Shown here: one piece after another, positions 25,541 through 34,216 of the stretch
How the letters are laid out: every line of letters starts with the position of its first letter
Numbering within the stretch: position 1 is the stretch's first letter
From: Nonomuraea solani
GTDB lineage: Bacteria > Actinomycetota > Actinomycetes > Streptosporangiales > Streptosporangiaceae
Assembly: GCF_900108335.1 (NCBI RefSeq)
Contig: NZ_FNVT01000004.1
Location: 744,001 to 808,000 of the forward strand
Reading direction: 5' to 3'
DNA length: 64,000 nt
Translations under genes and position numbers: made by a program
Notes under the pieces: generated by a model
Database searches by the model: none
Told to the model about the DNA's origin: nothing
The model's input: only the letters and a program-made list of their open reading frames with translations

Positions 25541-25993
25541 GACACCAATACGCTAAACAACTTCACGTATCGTTTCCGGATGTTCCGCGACCATGGCCGG
25601 ACCCGACAACAGCGGTGACGGCCGGTCTCCGATTCAACCGCCAGGGCTCTCTGTAGCCGTCGTCGCCCTGTTCCGGCCGAATGAGGCATCTGGGCCGTTC
25701 ATCCGTCTACCCGGGGGCCATGCCTGGCCGCGCGTTCCGGTAAGCAGGCGTGCCACTGCTGCCCAGCAGGCTGGCGATCGACGCGTTGCAACGGGAACGC
25801 GGCCTGGAGCGCGCTCTGGCCTGCCGTCGGCTCTTCGCCGACGACAGCGAAGTTCTCCCTGACTATGCGGGTTTGAGCACGTGAGCGAGTGCCCGTATTG
25901 AGGGCCATGGGCTTACCGCGCATGTCGCAGAGGGAGATGAACCTCCATGTGCCTGGCCTGGGGCTATGGATTCCCTAAGGGCCATGAGAAAGC
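25541..25993. other. Region without a supported gene
   Basis: No intact gene. A plus-strand stretch near 25745-25880 reads LAIDALQRERGLERALACRR and may be a relic, but no start or domain is recognisable. The region separates the accessory island from the tRNA-Leu and its terminator. Confidence 0.4.
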
Positions 25994-26024
25994 AAAAGCG
26001 CCAGGTCAGAGACCTGGCGCTTTT
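25994..26024 (-). terminator. Strong (bidirectional) hairpin terminator downstream of tRNA-Leu
   Basis: AAAAGCGCCAGGTC and GACCTGGCGCTTTT pair perfectly over 14 bp around the loop AGA, leaving T-rich tracts on both strands. It ends the minus-strand tRNA-Leu transcript. Confidence 0.85.
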
Positions 26025-26032
26025 TATAAAGC

Positions 26033-26121
26033 TGGTGTCCGAGGGGGGACTTGAACCCCCATGCCCATCACTGGGCACTAGCACCTCAAGCTAGCGCGTC
26101 TGCCTATTCCGCCACCCGGAC
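26033..26121 (-). tRNA. tRNA-Leu (anticodon GAG)
   Basis: A class II tRNA read on the minus strand. The acceptor GTCCGGG pairs with CTCGGAC, the discriminator is A, and CCA is encoded. The anticodon arm CTAGC-TTGAGGT-GCTAG gives GAG. There is a long variable arm (TGCCCA-GTGA-TGGGCA) and the T arm GGGGG-TTCAAGT-CCCCC. Its 3' end faces the accessory island. Confidence 0.95.
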
Positions 26122-26462
26122 TTGGTGCCTGCACGCGAGACCGTCATCCCGCGTCGGCGTGAGTAAGGTTAGCAAACTCTGAGGGGTGCGTCATACCAAG
26201 TATCCGCGCCCTCTCCCCAGACGGCCCCAGCCAGGCGGAGATGGGGCGTGCAGGAGCTCCAGATGGGGCTTTCGTGGCGTGCCTGAGCAGGCAATGGGCT
26301 GGTTGCGGGTGGTTTGGGAGCTGGGGAGTTGGTGAATTTCTGGGTCTCCCGTGAAACGCCCTTGCGGCAACCTTGGGTGCTGCTACGGTTACGGACCGTT
26401 GAGGGGTGAGTCCACGGACCGGCCTCACGACGTGAGGCCGGTTCTGGAGCTCGGGAGGGCAC
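26122..26462. other. Intergenic region with a strong hairpin before the next start
   Basis: No gene seen. ACCGGCCTCAC and GTGAGGCCGGT (26418-26442) form a perfect 11-bp inverted repeat around GAC, about 20 nt upstream of GTG 26463 and immediately before its ribosome site. It could act as an attenuator hairpin in the leader or as an operator. Confidence 0.55.
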
Positions 26463-27053
26463 GTGACGCGCGAGACGGTGCAGCAGCGGAGGGCCATCGC
26501 CCTCGCCGCGTGCCGTCTCGGCGTTGCCGCCCCGACCGTCCCGGCGCAGGACGAGACCACCGATCGGGTCTACCGGATGGCGCGGTTCGCGGCCGGTGCC
26601 CGGCGGGTCGTCGTGCGGGCAGTCGCGACTGGCGCCCTGGTGGCCGCCGGGTGGCTGCTCGCTGTTCTGTTCGGCATGCTCACCGCCGCTCCGGCGGCCG
26701 CGGACGCCACCGCGGCGACAGGAGCGGTAAACGCCGAAGCCGCCCAATCCCTGGCCGGCCCGGACCATGTTTCGGCGTCGGACAACGCCGAGGCCATGGC
26801 CGGACGCACGGTCGACGGACTCAACAGCCAGCAGGATCCTGGCCTGCCAACACCGTCCACCGCCGGAAAGATCCTGGACACCAATGGCTTGGTGCCCAAC
26901 GGCGGTGGCAGTGGCCCCTTCGGGCCCGCTGCCGGGGATGTCGCGAGGTCCGTGTTCGACCCGCGGCTCCAGGCTGGGCGCGCCCCCCTGGCGCGCCTGC
27001 TTCCCCCCGTCGTCCGCACAGCGGCGGACGACCCCTCTTTCTCACCTGACTGA
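26463..27053 (+). CDS. Putative secreted or membrane-anchored protein
   Basis: A 196-residue protein with a cytoplasmic N terminus of about 50 residues, one hydrophobic segment (VATGALVAAGWLLAVLFGML) ending in APAAADA, a signal-peptidase-like site, then a Gly/Pro/Asn-rich extracellular tail. No known domain. GGGAGGG precedes GTG 26463. It lies 400 bp upstream of the chaplin gene and may be another surface component, which is inference from position. Confidence 0.65.
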   Translation: MTRETVQQRRAIALAACRLGVAAPTVPAQDETTDRVYRMARFAAGARRVVVRAVATGALVAAGWLLAVLFGMLTAAPAAADATAATGAVNAEAAQSLAGPDHVSASDNAEAMAGRTVDGLNSQQDPGLPTPSTAGKILDTNGLVPNGGGSGPFGPAAGDVARSVFDPRLQAGRAPLARLLPPVVRTAADDPSFSPD

Positions 27054-27125
27054 TCCCCCAGGGACGCCGGCCGGTCGCCATCTCCATCTTCGTCTCCATG
27101 TGATGGGCGATCCGTTCACCAAAGA

Positions 27126-27231
27126 GTGATTCGGTTCGGCAGAGGCGGTCTGGTCCACCGAGGCGATCCCGTTCGCCGTGGGGGTCCCGTCCGCCAAGGC
27201 GATCCGGTTCGCGAAGGGTGATTCGGTTCGG
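27126..27231. repeat. Short repeats upstream of the chaplin gene
   Basis: GTGATTCGGTTCGG occurs at 27126-27139 and 27218-27231. Between them AGGCGATCC(C/G)GTTCGC occurs at 27161-27176 and 27197-27212, 36 bp apart. They lie in the 399-bp gene-free region before the chaplin gene and may be regulator sites. Confidence 0.5.
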
Positions 27232-27452
27232 TTCCGTACGGCGACCAGTCCAAGGGCCGTTCACCGAGACGAGCCCGTTCATCTCCCGAAGTAGCGCGGC
27301 GGAGCGTGGCCAGAATCCCTCCGCCCGCGGGTGAATCACGTCAGTTCAGCTGGTTCGCGAATCCGAGGTCTCCGCTGTGCGCGTACCTCGCACGGCCTCG
27401 GCTGCCCGCGAACCGTCAGGTATCCCCCCAAGAACCACTAGGAGCATTCATC

Positions 27453-29585
27453 ATGCGTACGTGGGCCAAGGCATCTACTCCCGCCGCCCTTCTCGCGGTC
27501 GCCGCCATGTCGTTCGGCGGCGGCGGCACCGCGCTCGCCGACACCTCCGGCGACGGGTCGGTCGCGGGCGGCAACCAGGTCAACCTGCCGGTCTCCCTGC
27601 CGATCGACATCAGCGGCAACTCCGCCGCCGCGCTCGGCAAGGCCGAGGCGACCTCCCAGGGCGGCGCCGAGGTCGTCAACTCCGGCGCCGGCATCCCCAA
27701 CAGGACCTCGGGCAACGGGTCCGTCGGCGGCGGCAACCAGGTGAACGCGCCGATCAGCGCGCCGATCAACGCCTGTGGCAACGCCGTCTCCCTGTTCGGC
27801 AAGTCCGACGCGGGCTGCAAGGGCGGGGCGACCGTTCGCAACCAGGGCAAGGGCGGCGCGGGCGGCAACCGTACCTCAGGAAACGGGAGTGTGCTCGGTG
27901 GCAACCAGGTCACCGCGCCGATCTCGGCCCCGCTGAACGCCTGCGGCAACGCGGTGGCGATCTTCGGCGACGCGACCGCCGGGTGCAAGGGCGGCTCGTC
28001 CGTCTACAACACCGGCGTGGGCGCGGGCGGCAACCGTACCTCGGGTGATGGCGGCGTGCTCGGCGGCAACCAGGTCATCGCGCCGGTCAGCGCTCCGACC
28101 AGCGTCTGCGGCAACGCGATCGCCGTGTTCGGCCGGGCGTTCGCGGGCTGCCAGGGCGGCTCGACCGTCACCAACAACGGCGGTCCCGGCAACCGCTACA
28201 AGGCCAGGCACATGGCCGCCGGATCGACGGGCAACGACACCGACGGGCGCTTCGGGGCCGGCAGCGGCAACCAGGTCGTCGCCCCGGTCAGCCTGCCGGT
28301 CGACGTCTGCGGCAACGCCGTGGGCAACGCGACCGCCGGGTGCAAGGGCGGCTCGAAGGTGGACAACTCCGGCGCGGGCGGCAACCGTACCTCGGGCACG
28401 GGTGGCGTGGGGAGCGGTAACCAGGCGGTCGCGCCGGTCAGCGCCCCCATCGACGTCTGCGGCAACGCCGCGGCGGTGCTGGGTCGCGCGTTCGCCGGCT
28501 GCAAGGGCGGCGCCCACGTCAAGAACCCGGCCCGCGGCGGGGGCGGCAACCACACCTCCGGGCAGGGCGGGGTGCTGTCGGGCAACCAGGCGATCGCCCC
28601 GATCACCGCGCCGATCAACATCTGCGGCAACGCGGCCGCCGTGCTGGGCAGGTCCGAGGCCCACTGCAAGGGCGGCGCGGGCGTCTGGCCGCACGGTGGC
28701 GTCGGCGGAGGTGGCAACCACACCTCCGGCCGGGGCGGGGTGCTGTCGGGCAACCAGGTGGTCGCGCCGATCGCCGCGCCGGTCAACATCTGCGGCAACG
28801 CCGCGGCCGTCCTGGGCGACGCCGCCGCGGGCTGCCTCGGCGGGTCGAACGTCGGCCGGCCTGGCCACGAGGGCCCCGACGGGTTCTCTCGCTTCGCCCG
28901 CGCCAACAGCAAGGTCGCGGCGGCCAAGGGCGGGATGCTGCCCATGCTGCCCGCCGTCCCGGTCCTCGACGGGCTGGGCGGGGTCGGCGCCGTCAGCGGC
29001 GTGACCCAGCAGGTGCAGGAGGTCGGCAAGACCAGCGGCGTGGCCCAGCTCCAGGACCTCGGCAGCGTCACCGACGTGGCGGGCCGCCTCCAGGACCCCG
29101 CCGCCGTCACCGGTCAGCTCCAGGACGTCGGCAACGTGAGCGAAGTGGCGCGTCAGCTGCCGGTCCCCGCGAACGTCGACCAGGTCACCGGTCTCCCCGT
29201 CGTCGGGGACGCCGCCCAGACGTTCGGCCTGCCGCAGCTGCCCGAACTGCCCGGCCTGCCCGGCCAGGCGCAGACCCCGGCCCAGCCGGAGAAGGCCCAC
29301 CACTCCGCTCCCGTCGACGGCCGCGGCCGTGGCGTCTCCTCGGGCCCGGGCTCCGCGCTCGCCCCGGCGACCGACCTGGTCGGCTCGACCCCGGCCGGTG
29401 GCGCGGTCAGCTCCGCCACCCGCAGCCTGCCGGTCGGTGACCTTGGTCTCATGAGCGCCGCGCAGCCCGCCGGTGTCACCGGGATGAACTCCGGCTCCCT
29501 GCTCGCGCTGGTGCTCGGCTCGATGCTGGCCGCCTCGGCGACGCTGTTCGGCACCGCTCGGCGGTTCCGGATCGGCCGGAAGTAA
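27453..29585 (+). CDS. Multi-repeat chaplin-family surface protein
   Basis: A 710-residue secreted protein. The signal peptide is MRTWAKASTPAALLAVAAMS, ending near TALADT. Eight chaplin-like repeats follow (core GNQV-x-APISAPI-x-x-CGNA-x-x-x-G-x-A-x-x-GC-x-GG), about residues 30-470. Repeat 1 lacks both Cys and repeat 5 is shortened. After a linker rich in VTGLPVV-like valine/proline units, the C terminus has one membrane helix (LLALVLGSMLAASATLFG) and a basic tail, but no LAxTG sortase motif. Chaplins form hydrophobic amyloid fibrils on aerial hyphae and spores. The ATG is at 27453 with AGGAG upstream. Confidence 0.88.
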   Translation: MRTWAKASTPAALLAVAAMSFGGGGTALADTSGDGSVAGGNQVNLPVSLPIDISGNSAAALGKAEATSQGGAEVVNSGAGIPNRTSGNGSVGGGNQVNAPISAPINACGNAVSLFGKSDAGCKGGATVRNQGKGGAGGNRTSGNGSVLGGNQVTAPISAPLNACGNAVAIFGDATAGCKGGSSVYNTGVGAGGNRTSGDGGVLGGNQVIAPVSAPTSVCGNAIAVFGRAFAGCQGGSTVTNNGGPGNRYKARHMAAGSTGNDTDGRFGAGSGNQVVAPVSLPVDVCGNAVGNATAGCKGGSKVDNSGAGGNRTSGTGGVGSGNQAVAPVSAPIDVCGNAAAVLGRAFAGCKGGAHVKNPARGGGGNHTSGQGGVLSGNQAIAPITAPINICGNAAAVLGRSEAHCKGGAGVWPHGGVGGGGNHTSGRGGVLSGNQVVAPIAAPVNICGNAAAVLGDAAAGCLGGSNVGRPGHEGPDGFSRFARANSKVAAAKGGMLPMLPAVPVLDGLGGVGAVSGVTQQVQEVGKTSGVAQLQDLGSVTDVAGRLQDPAAVTGQLQDVGNVSEVARQLPVPANVDQVTGLPVVGDAAQTFGLPQLPELPGLPGQAQTPAQPEKAHHSAPVDGRGRGVSSGPGSALAPATDLVGSTPAGGAVSSATRSLPVGDLGLMSAAQPAGVTGMNSGSLLALVLGSMLAASATLFGTARRFRIGRK

Positions 29586-29652
29586 GGAATGTAGGAAGTA
29601 CGTAACACCGAACGAACCCGCTCACAGCCTGTGAGTAGGCACTGTTAGATGA

Positions 29653-29689
29653 TTTGCCCGTTCCGGGGGCGCGGCCCGGGGCGGGCAAA
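29653..29689. terminator. Hairpin between chaplin gene and convergent DUF5703 gene
   Basis: TTTGCCCG and CGGGCAAA pair over 8 bp, with an inner CCGGG/CCCGG pairing. Its position between convergent genes and the A/T ends suggest a bidirectional terminator. Confidence 0.65.
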
Positions 29690-29702
29690 GTCATGTCCGC
29701 GG

Positions 29703-29888
29703 TCAAAGCGTCCTGCGTACTCGCATGATCTTTCGCCGCAGGCGTACGTGCCGGCTGCCGTCGGGGTGCACGCGCACGCGCGCGAGCTCCCACTGCCCGT
29801 ACTCTGCGTGTTCGGTCAGCAGTTGACGTGCTGCTTCGCGGGTGAGGTCGCGTGGAATGAAGATATCCATGTAGGAGTAGTCGAGCAC
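29703..29888 (-). CDS. DUF5703-family small protein
   Basis: A 61-residue basic protein conserved in actinobacteria: IPRDLTREAARQLLTEHAEY, GQWELARVRVHPDGSRHVRL, ending in KIMRVRRT. The function is unknown. The GTG start at 29888 has GGAG about 9 nt upstream. It is convergent with the chaplin gene and divergent from topA. Confidence 0.8.
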   Translation of the reverse strand: MLDYSYMDIFIPRDLTREAARQLLTEHAEYGQWELARVRVHPDGSRHVRLRRKIMRVRRTL

Positions 29889-30077
29889 AACGATTAGTCT
29901 CCAGGGTGAGTCAGGGCGCCATGCCGCTCGCTGGGCCTTATTCTGCGTGCTTGTGGGTGGACCCGGAAGCGAGTGGGTAGCCCGGGGGAAGGAAATTTCC
30001 GCGAGTCGGGTTACCTTTCAGATCTATGCCGACTCCCGGTAGGGGGATTGCAAGCGAACAGTGAGGTAGGAAGCAGC

Positions 30078-32768
30078 GTGCCAGCCAAGAACGGCAGCTC
30101 CGGCGGAACACGCCTGGTGATCGTCGAGTCGCCTGCCAAGGCGAAGACGATCGAGAAATACCTCGGTGCCGGGTACACGGTCGAGTCCAGCATCGGTCAC
30201 ATCCGTGACCTGCCGGAGAAGGCCGACGACATCCCTGAGAAGTTCAAGGGGGCGCCGTGGGCTCGCCTCGGGGTGAATGTCGAGCACGAGTTCGAGCCGC
30301 TGTACGTCGTCAACCCCGACAAGCGGTCGCAGGTCAACAAGCTGCGGCAGTTGCTGAAGGACGCTGACGAGCTCTACCTGGCCACTGACGAGGACCGCGA
30401 GGGCGAGGCCATCGCCTGGCACCTGCGCGAGGTGCTCAAGCCCAAGGTCCCCGTGCACCGCATGGTCTTCCACGAGATCACCCCGCAGGCGATCCGTGAC
30501 GCCGTGGCCAACCCGCGTGACCTCAACCTCCGCCTTGTCGACGCGCAGGAGACCAGGCGCATCCTCGACCGCCTCTACGGCTACGAGGTCAGCCCGGTCC
30601 TGTGGAAGAAGGTCAAGCCCCGGCTGTCGGCCGGGCGCGTGCAGTCCGTGGCGACGCGGCTGGTGGTGGAGCGCGAGCGGGAGCGGATGGCGTTCACGTC
30701 CGCCCACTACTGGGACCTGCAGGCGCTGTTCGACACGAACAAGCCGGAGGAGCGGCCGCGCGACTTCACCGCCACGCTGACCTCGGTCGACGGCAAGCGG
30801 GTGGCGCAGGGGCGCGACTTCGCCAGCACCGGGCAGCTCAAGAGCGCCGACGTGCTGCACCTGTCCGAGGCCGCGGCCGGTGAGCTGGCCGGGCGGCTGC
30901 GGGGGGCGTCGTTCGCGGTCAAGTCCGTGGAGCGCAGGCCGTACACGCGTAAGCCGTACGCGCCGTTCCGGACGACCACATTGCAGCAGGAGGCCAGCCG
31001 GAAGCTGGGCTTCTCCGCCAAGTACACGATGCAGGTCGCGCAGCGGCTCTACGAGAACGGCTATATCACCTACATGCGTACCGACAGCATCACGCTGTCG
31101 GAGACCGCCGTGGCGGCCGCGCGCTCACAGGCGATCAAGCTGTACGGCGCCGCGTACGTGCCCGACAAGCCCCGCGTCTACTCCAGCAAGGTGAAGAGCG
31201 CGCAGGAGGCGCACGAGGCGATCCGGCCCTCGGGCGAGGAGTTCCGCACCCCGGGCGAGACCGGGCTGCAGGGCGACATGTTCCGCCTCTACGAGCTGAT
31301 CTGGCAGCGCACCGTGTCCTCGCAGATGAAGGACGCGGTCGGCGAGTCGGTCACGGTGAAGTCGAGCGGCCGGTCGTCGTCCGGCGAGGACGTCGAGTTC
31401 AGCGCGTCCGGGCGGACGATCACGTTCTACGGGTTCCTGAAGGCCTACGTCGAGGGCGCCGACGATCCCTCGACCGACCGCGACGACTCCGAGAAGCGGC
31501 TGCCGAACCTGGCCGAGGGCGACCCGCTCAGCGTGACGCGGCTCGACGTGGCCGGCCACTCGACCAAGCCGCCCGCGCGCTACACCGAGGCGTCGCTGGT
31601 CAAGGAGATGGAGGATCGGGAGATCGGGCGGCCGTCGACGTACGCCTCGATCATCGGGACGATTCTCGACCGCGGTTACGTGTTCAAGAAGGGCACGGCG
31701 CTGGTGCCGTCCTTCCTGGCGTTCGCCGTGGTCAACCTGCTGGAGCAGCATTTCGGCAACCTGGTCGACTACGACTTCACGGCCGAGATGGAGAAGGTGC
31801 TCGACGACATCGCCAACGACCGGGCGGAGCGGGTGCCCGAGCTGCAGCGGTTCTACTACGGGGCCGACGGCGACGAGGGCCTCAAGGAGATGGTCACCGA
31901 CCTCGGCGACATCGACGCCAAGGAGATCAGCTCGTTCCCGATCAAGGGGACGGACATCGTGCTGCGGGTCGGGCGTTACGGGCCCTACCTGGACAGAGAC
32001 GGCGCACGGGTCAACGTGCCCGAGGACATGACGCCCGACGAGCTGACGGCGGAGATGGCCGAGGAGCTGTTCTCGCGGCCGACCGGAGACCGGCAGCTCG
32101 GGAACGACCCGGCGTCCGGAAACATGATCGTGGCCAAGGACGGGCGATACGGGCCCTATGTGACCGAGGTCCTGCCGGAGCCGGCCGCCGACGAGGATGC
32201 TCCCAAGCGGCGCACCAAGAAGGCGGACGCGCCGAAGCCGCGTACGAGCTCGCTGTTCAAGACGATGTCGCTGGACACGATCACGCTGGACGACGCGCTC
32301 AAGCTGCTGACGATCCCGAGGGTCGTGGGCGACCTGGAGGGCGAGGAGGTCGTGGCGCACAACGGGAAGTTCGGTCCTTACCTGAAGAAGGGGACCGACT
32401 CGCGTTCGCTGGCCTCCGAGGACGACCTGCTGACGGTCACGATAGACCAGGCGAAGGAGCTGTTCGCGCAGCCCAAGCAGCGTGGGCGGGGGCGTGCGGC
32501 GGCCGCTGCGCCGCTGCGCGAGCTGGGCGACGACCCGCAGTCCAAGAAGCCCGTGGTGGTCAAGGAGGGGCGGTTCGGCCCTTATGTGACCGACGGCGAG
32601 ACGAACGCGTCGCTGCGCAAGGGCGACACGGTCGAGGACATCACGATCGAGCGGGCGGCCGAGCTGCTGGCCGAGCGGCGTGAGCGGGCTCCCGCGCCGA
32701 AGAAGACCACGACGCGCAAGGCTCCCGCGAAGAAGGCTCCGGCGAAGAAGCCCGCGGCCAAGTCGTAG
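30078..32768 (+). CDS. topA: DNA topoisomerase I (type IA)
   Basis: An 896-residue enzyme that relaxes negative supercoils by transient single-strand breaks. Toprim domain at residues about 10-125 (LVIVESPAKAKTIEKYLG, DEDREGEAIAWHL with metal-binding Asp/Glu). The type IA core carries the active-site Tyr in ENGYITYMRTDSITLS. Repeats of the actinobacterial C-terminal domain (FPIKGTDIVLRVGRYGPYL, EGRFGPYVTDGETNASLRKG) precede a Lys/Ala-rich tail (KKAPAKKPAAKS). GTG 30078 with AGGAAG just upstream is preferred to the longer frame from 29973. Confidence 0.96.
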   Translation: MPAKNGSSGGTRLVIVESPAKAKTIEKYLGAGYTVESSIGHIRDLPEKADDIPEKFKGAPWARLGVNVEHEFEPLYVVNPDKRSQVNKLRQLLKDADELYLATDEDREGEAIAWHLREVLKPKVPVHRMVFHEITPQAIRDAVANPRDLNLRLVDAQETRRILDRLYGYEVSPVLWKKVKPRLSAGRVQSVATRLVVERERERMAFTSAHYWDLQALFDTNKPEERPRDFTATLTSVDGKRVAQGRDFASTGQLKSADVLHLSEAAAGELAGRLRGASFAVKSVERRPYTRKPYAPFRTTTLQQEASRKLGFSAKYTMQVAQRLYENGYITYMRTDSITLSETAVAAARSQAIKLYGAAYVPDKPRVYSSKVKSAQEAHEAIRPSGEEFRTPGETGLQGDMFRLYELIWQRTVSSQMKDAVGESVTVKSSGRSSSGEDVEFSASGRTITFYGFLKAYVEGADDPSTDRDDSEKRLPNLAEGDPLSVTRLDVAGHSTKPPARYTEASLVKEMEDREIGRPSTYASIIGTILDRGYVFKKGTALVPSFLAFAVVNLLEQHFGNLVDYDFTAEMEKVLDDIANDRAERVPELQRFYYGADGDEGLKEMVTDLGDIDAKEISSFPIKGTDIVLRVGRYGPYLDRDGARVNVPEDMTPDELTAEMAEELFSRPTGDRQLGNDPASGNMIVAKDGRYGPYVTEVLPEPAADEDAPKRRTKKADAPKPRTSSLFKTMSLDTITLDDALKLLTIPRVVGDLEGEEVVAHNGKFGPYLKKGTDSRSLASEDDLLTVTIDQAKELFAQPKQRGRGRAAAAAPLRELGDDPQSKKPVVVKEGRFGPYVTDGETNASLRKGDTVEDITIERAAELLAERRERAPAPKKTTTRKAPAKKAPAKKPAAKS

Positions 32769-32820
32769 TGGACTTCCGGCGGGCGCTCGACGGGTGGCCG
32801 CCGGAAGTAGCATCGTTCAT

Positions 32821-34140
32821 GTGTTCGTGCTGTTCTTCGTGGGCGCGGTGTTGCTCGCGCACTATTACCTGTGGCATCGCCTGGTGCGGTCGACCACGGG
32901 TCCTGGGCGGGTGCGCAAGGCGCTGACCTGGGGCATGGTCGGGTTGTTGCTGCTCGTGATAGCGACGTTCCTGGGCACCAGGATGGAGCTGGGGCACTGG
33001 CTGGCCTGGCCGGGGTTCCTCTGGGTCGCGGTCATGTTCTACCTGGTCGTGATCCTGGTGGTGCTGGAGGTTCCGCGCGGGGTGGTCGCGCTGGTGCTGC
33101 GGCGGGTGGAGCGGCGGCGGCCGGCGTCCGCGCCGGTGCCGGTCCTGGTGGGCGCCGACGCGTCGACGGCCGTTCTGGAGCCTGTCGGCGCCGCGCCGGT
33201 CGTGTCCGAACCGGTCACGTCCGGGTCGGTTTCGTCCGGGTCGGTCGCGTCCGAGTCCGGCGCGTCCGAGTCCGGCGGGTCCGCGCCGGTTGCTTTCGCG
33301 CCGGGCGCCATCAGCAGGAGGCTTTTTCTCGGACGGACCACCGCCGCCATCGCCGGCGTGAGCGCGCTGGGCACGGTCGGGTACGGCGTGACGAGCGCAC
33401 TGGGCGACCCCGTGATCGAGCGGGTCATGGTCACCCTGCCGAAGCTGGACCCACGGCTTGGCGGGCTGCGGTTCGCGGTGGTGAGCGACATTCACCTGGG
33501 GCCGATCACGGGCATCGGGCACACCGAGCGGATCGTCCGCATGATCAATGGTCTCGAAGCCGACGTGGTGGCCATCGTGGGCGACCTGGTGGACGGGTCG
33601 GTGGCCCAGCTCGGGGCGCTGGCGAAGCCCTTGAAGAGCCTTGAGTCCCGCTATGGGGCATATTTCGTGACCGGTAACCATGAGTACTTCTCGCCGGCCG
33701 GCCCCGGAGAGTGGATCGAGGAGCTGGGCGAGCTCGGCGTACGCTCTCTGCGAAACGAGCGCGTCGAGATCAGGCACCAGGGCGCCGTGCTCGACCTGGC
33801 CGGAGTCAACGACATCGGCGGCACCGCCTCGGGCGACGGCCCCGACTTCGGCAAGGCGCTCGGCGGCCGCGAGGCAGGCCGGTCCACGGTCCTGCTCGCC
33901 CACCAGCCCGTCCAGGTCACCGAGGCCGCGCGGCACGGCGTGGACCTGCAGTTGTCCGGGCACACGCACGGAGGCCAGATCACGCCGTTCGACCTGGTGG
34001 TGGAGCTGCAGCAGCCGGTGGTCGCCGGGCTGGCGACGGTGGACGACGTGCAGGTCTACGTCACGCGGGGCGCCGGATTCTGGGGTCCGCCGGTACGCGT
34101 CGGGGCACCGCCCGAGATCACTCTGCTGGAGCTGCGTTAG
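32821..34140 (+). CDS. Membrane metallophosphoesterase (YkuE-like)
   Basis: A 439-residue protein with three N-terminal membrane helices (VFVLFFVGAVLLAHYYLW, MVGLLLLVIATFLG, LWVAVMFYLVVILVVLEV), a Val/Ser/Pro linker of repeated SGS/SES units, and an additional helix after SRRLFLGRTTAAI. The C-terminal calcineurin-type phosphoesterase has VVSDIHLGPITG, GDLVDG, GNHEY and SGHTHGG metal-binding motifs. It probably hydrolyses a phosphoester at the outer face of the membrane. It starts 52 bp after topA. Confidence 0.88.
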   Translation: MFVLFFVGAVLLAHYYLWHRLVRSTTGPGRVRKALTWGMVGLLLLVIATFLGTRMELGHWLAWPGFLWVAVMFYLVVILVVLEVPRGVVALVLRRVERRRPASAPVPVLVGADASTAVLEPVGAAPVVSEPVTSGSVSSGSVASESGASESGGSAPVAFAPGAISRRLFLGRTTAAIAGVSALGTVGYGVTSALGDPVIERVMVTLPKLDPRLGGLRFAVVSDIHLGPITGIGHTERIVRMINGLEADVVAIVGDLVDGSVAQLGALAKPLKSLESRYGAYFVTGNHEYFSPAGPGEWIEELGELGVRSLRNERVEIRHQGAVLDLAGVNDIGGTASGDGPDFGKALGGREAGRSTVLLAHQPVQVTEAARHGVDLQLSGHTHGGQITPFDLVVELQQPVVAGLATVDDVQVYVTRGAGFWGPPVRVGAPPEITLLELR

Positions 34141-34185
34141 CTGACTTTTCGTAATCCACTGGTCACGGACTGCCATTTTCTAGTA

Positions 34186-34201
34186 GTATCCGCTCGGATA
34201 C
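34186..34201. promoter_or_regulatory. Palindromic site before the XRE regulator
   Basis: GTATCCG-CT-CGGATAC is a perfect 7-bp inverted repeat ending 15 bp before the ATG of the XRE gene, well placed for autoregulation. Confidence 0.55.
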
Positions 34202-34216
34202 AACGTGGAGGTGTGC

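Noticed and set aside
25741..25880. Plus-strand fragment LAIDALQRERGLERALACRR as a gene
   Set aside because: No start codon, no ribosome site and no domain; at most a relic.
26033..26121. Duplicated attachment site from tRNA-Leu
   Set aside because: No second copy of the tRNA 3' sequence was found within the window.
27540..28860. Regularly spaced repeats that could suggest an array or mobile repeat
   Set aside because: They are the coding units of eight chaplin domains, diverged at synonymous and variable sites.
29621..29635. CTCACAG-C-CTGTGAG as a terminator
   Set aside because: The loop would be too small for the full stem; the larger hairpin at 29653-29689 is a better terminator candidate.
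31125..32813. A 562-codon minus-strand open frame opposite topA
   Set aside because: Low-complexity Arg/Leu/Gly/Val composition and full overlap with conserved topoisomerase domains.
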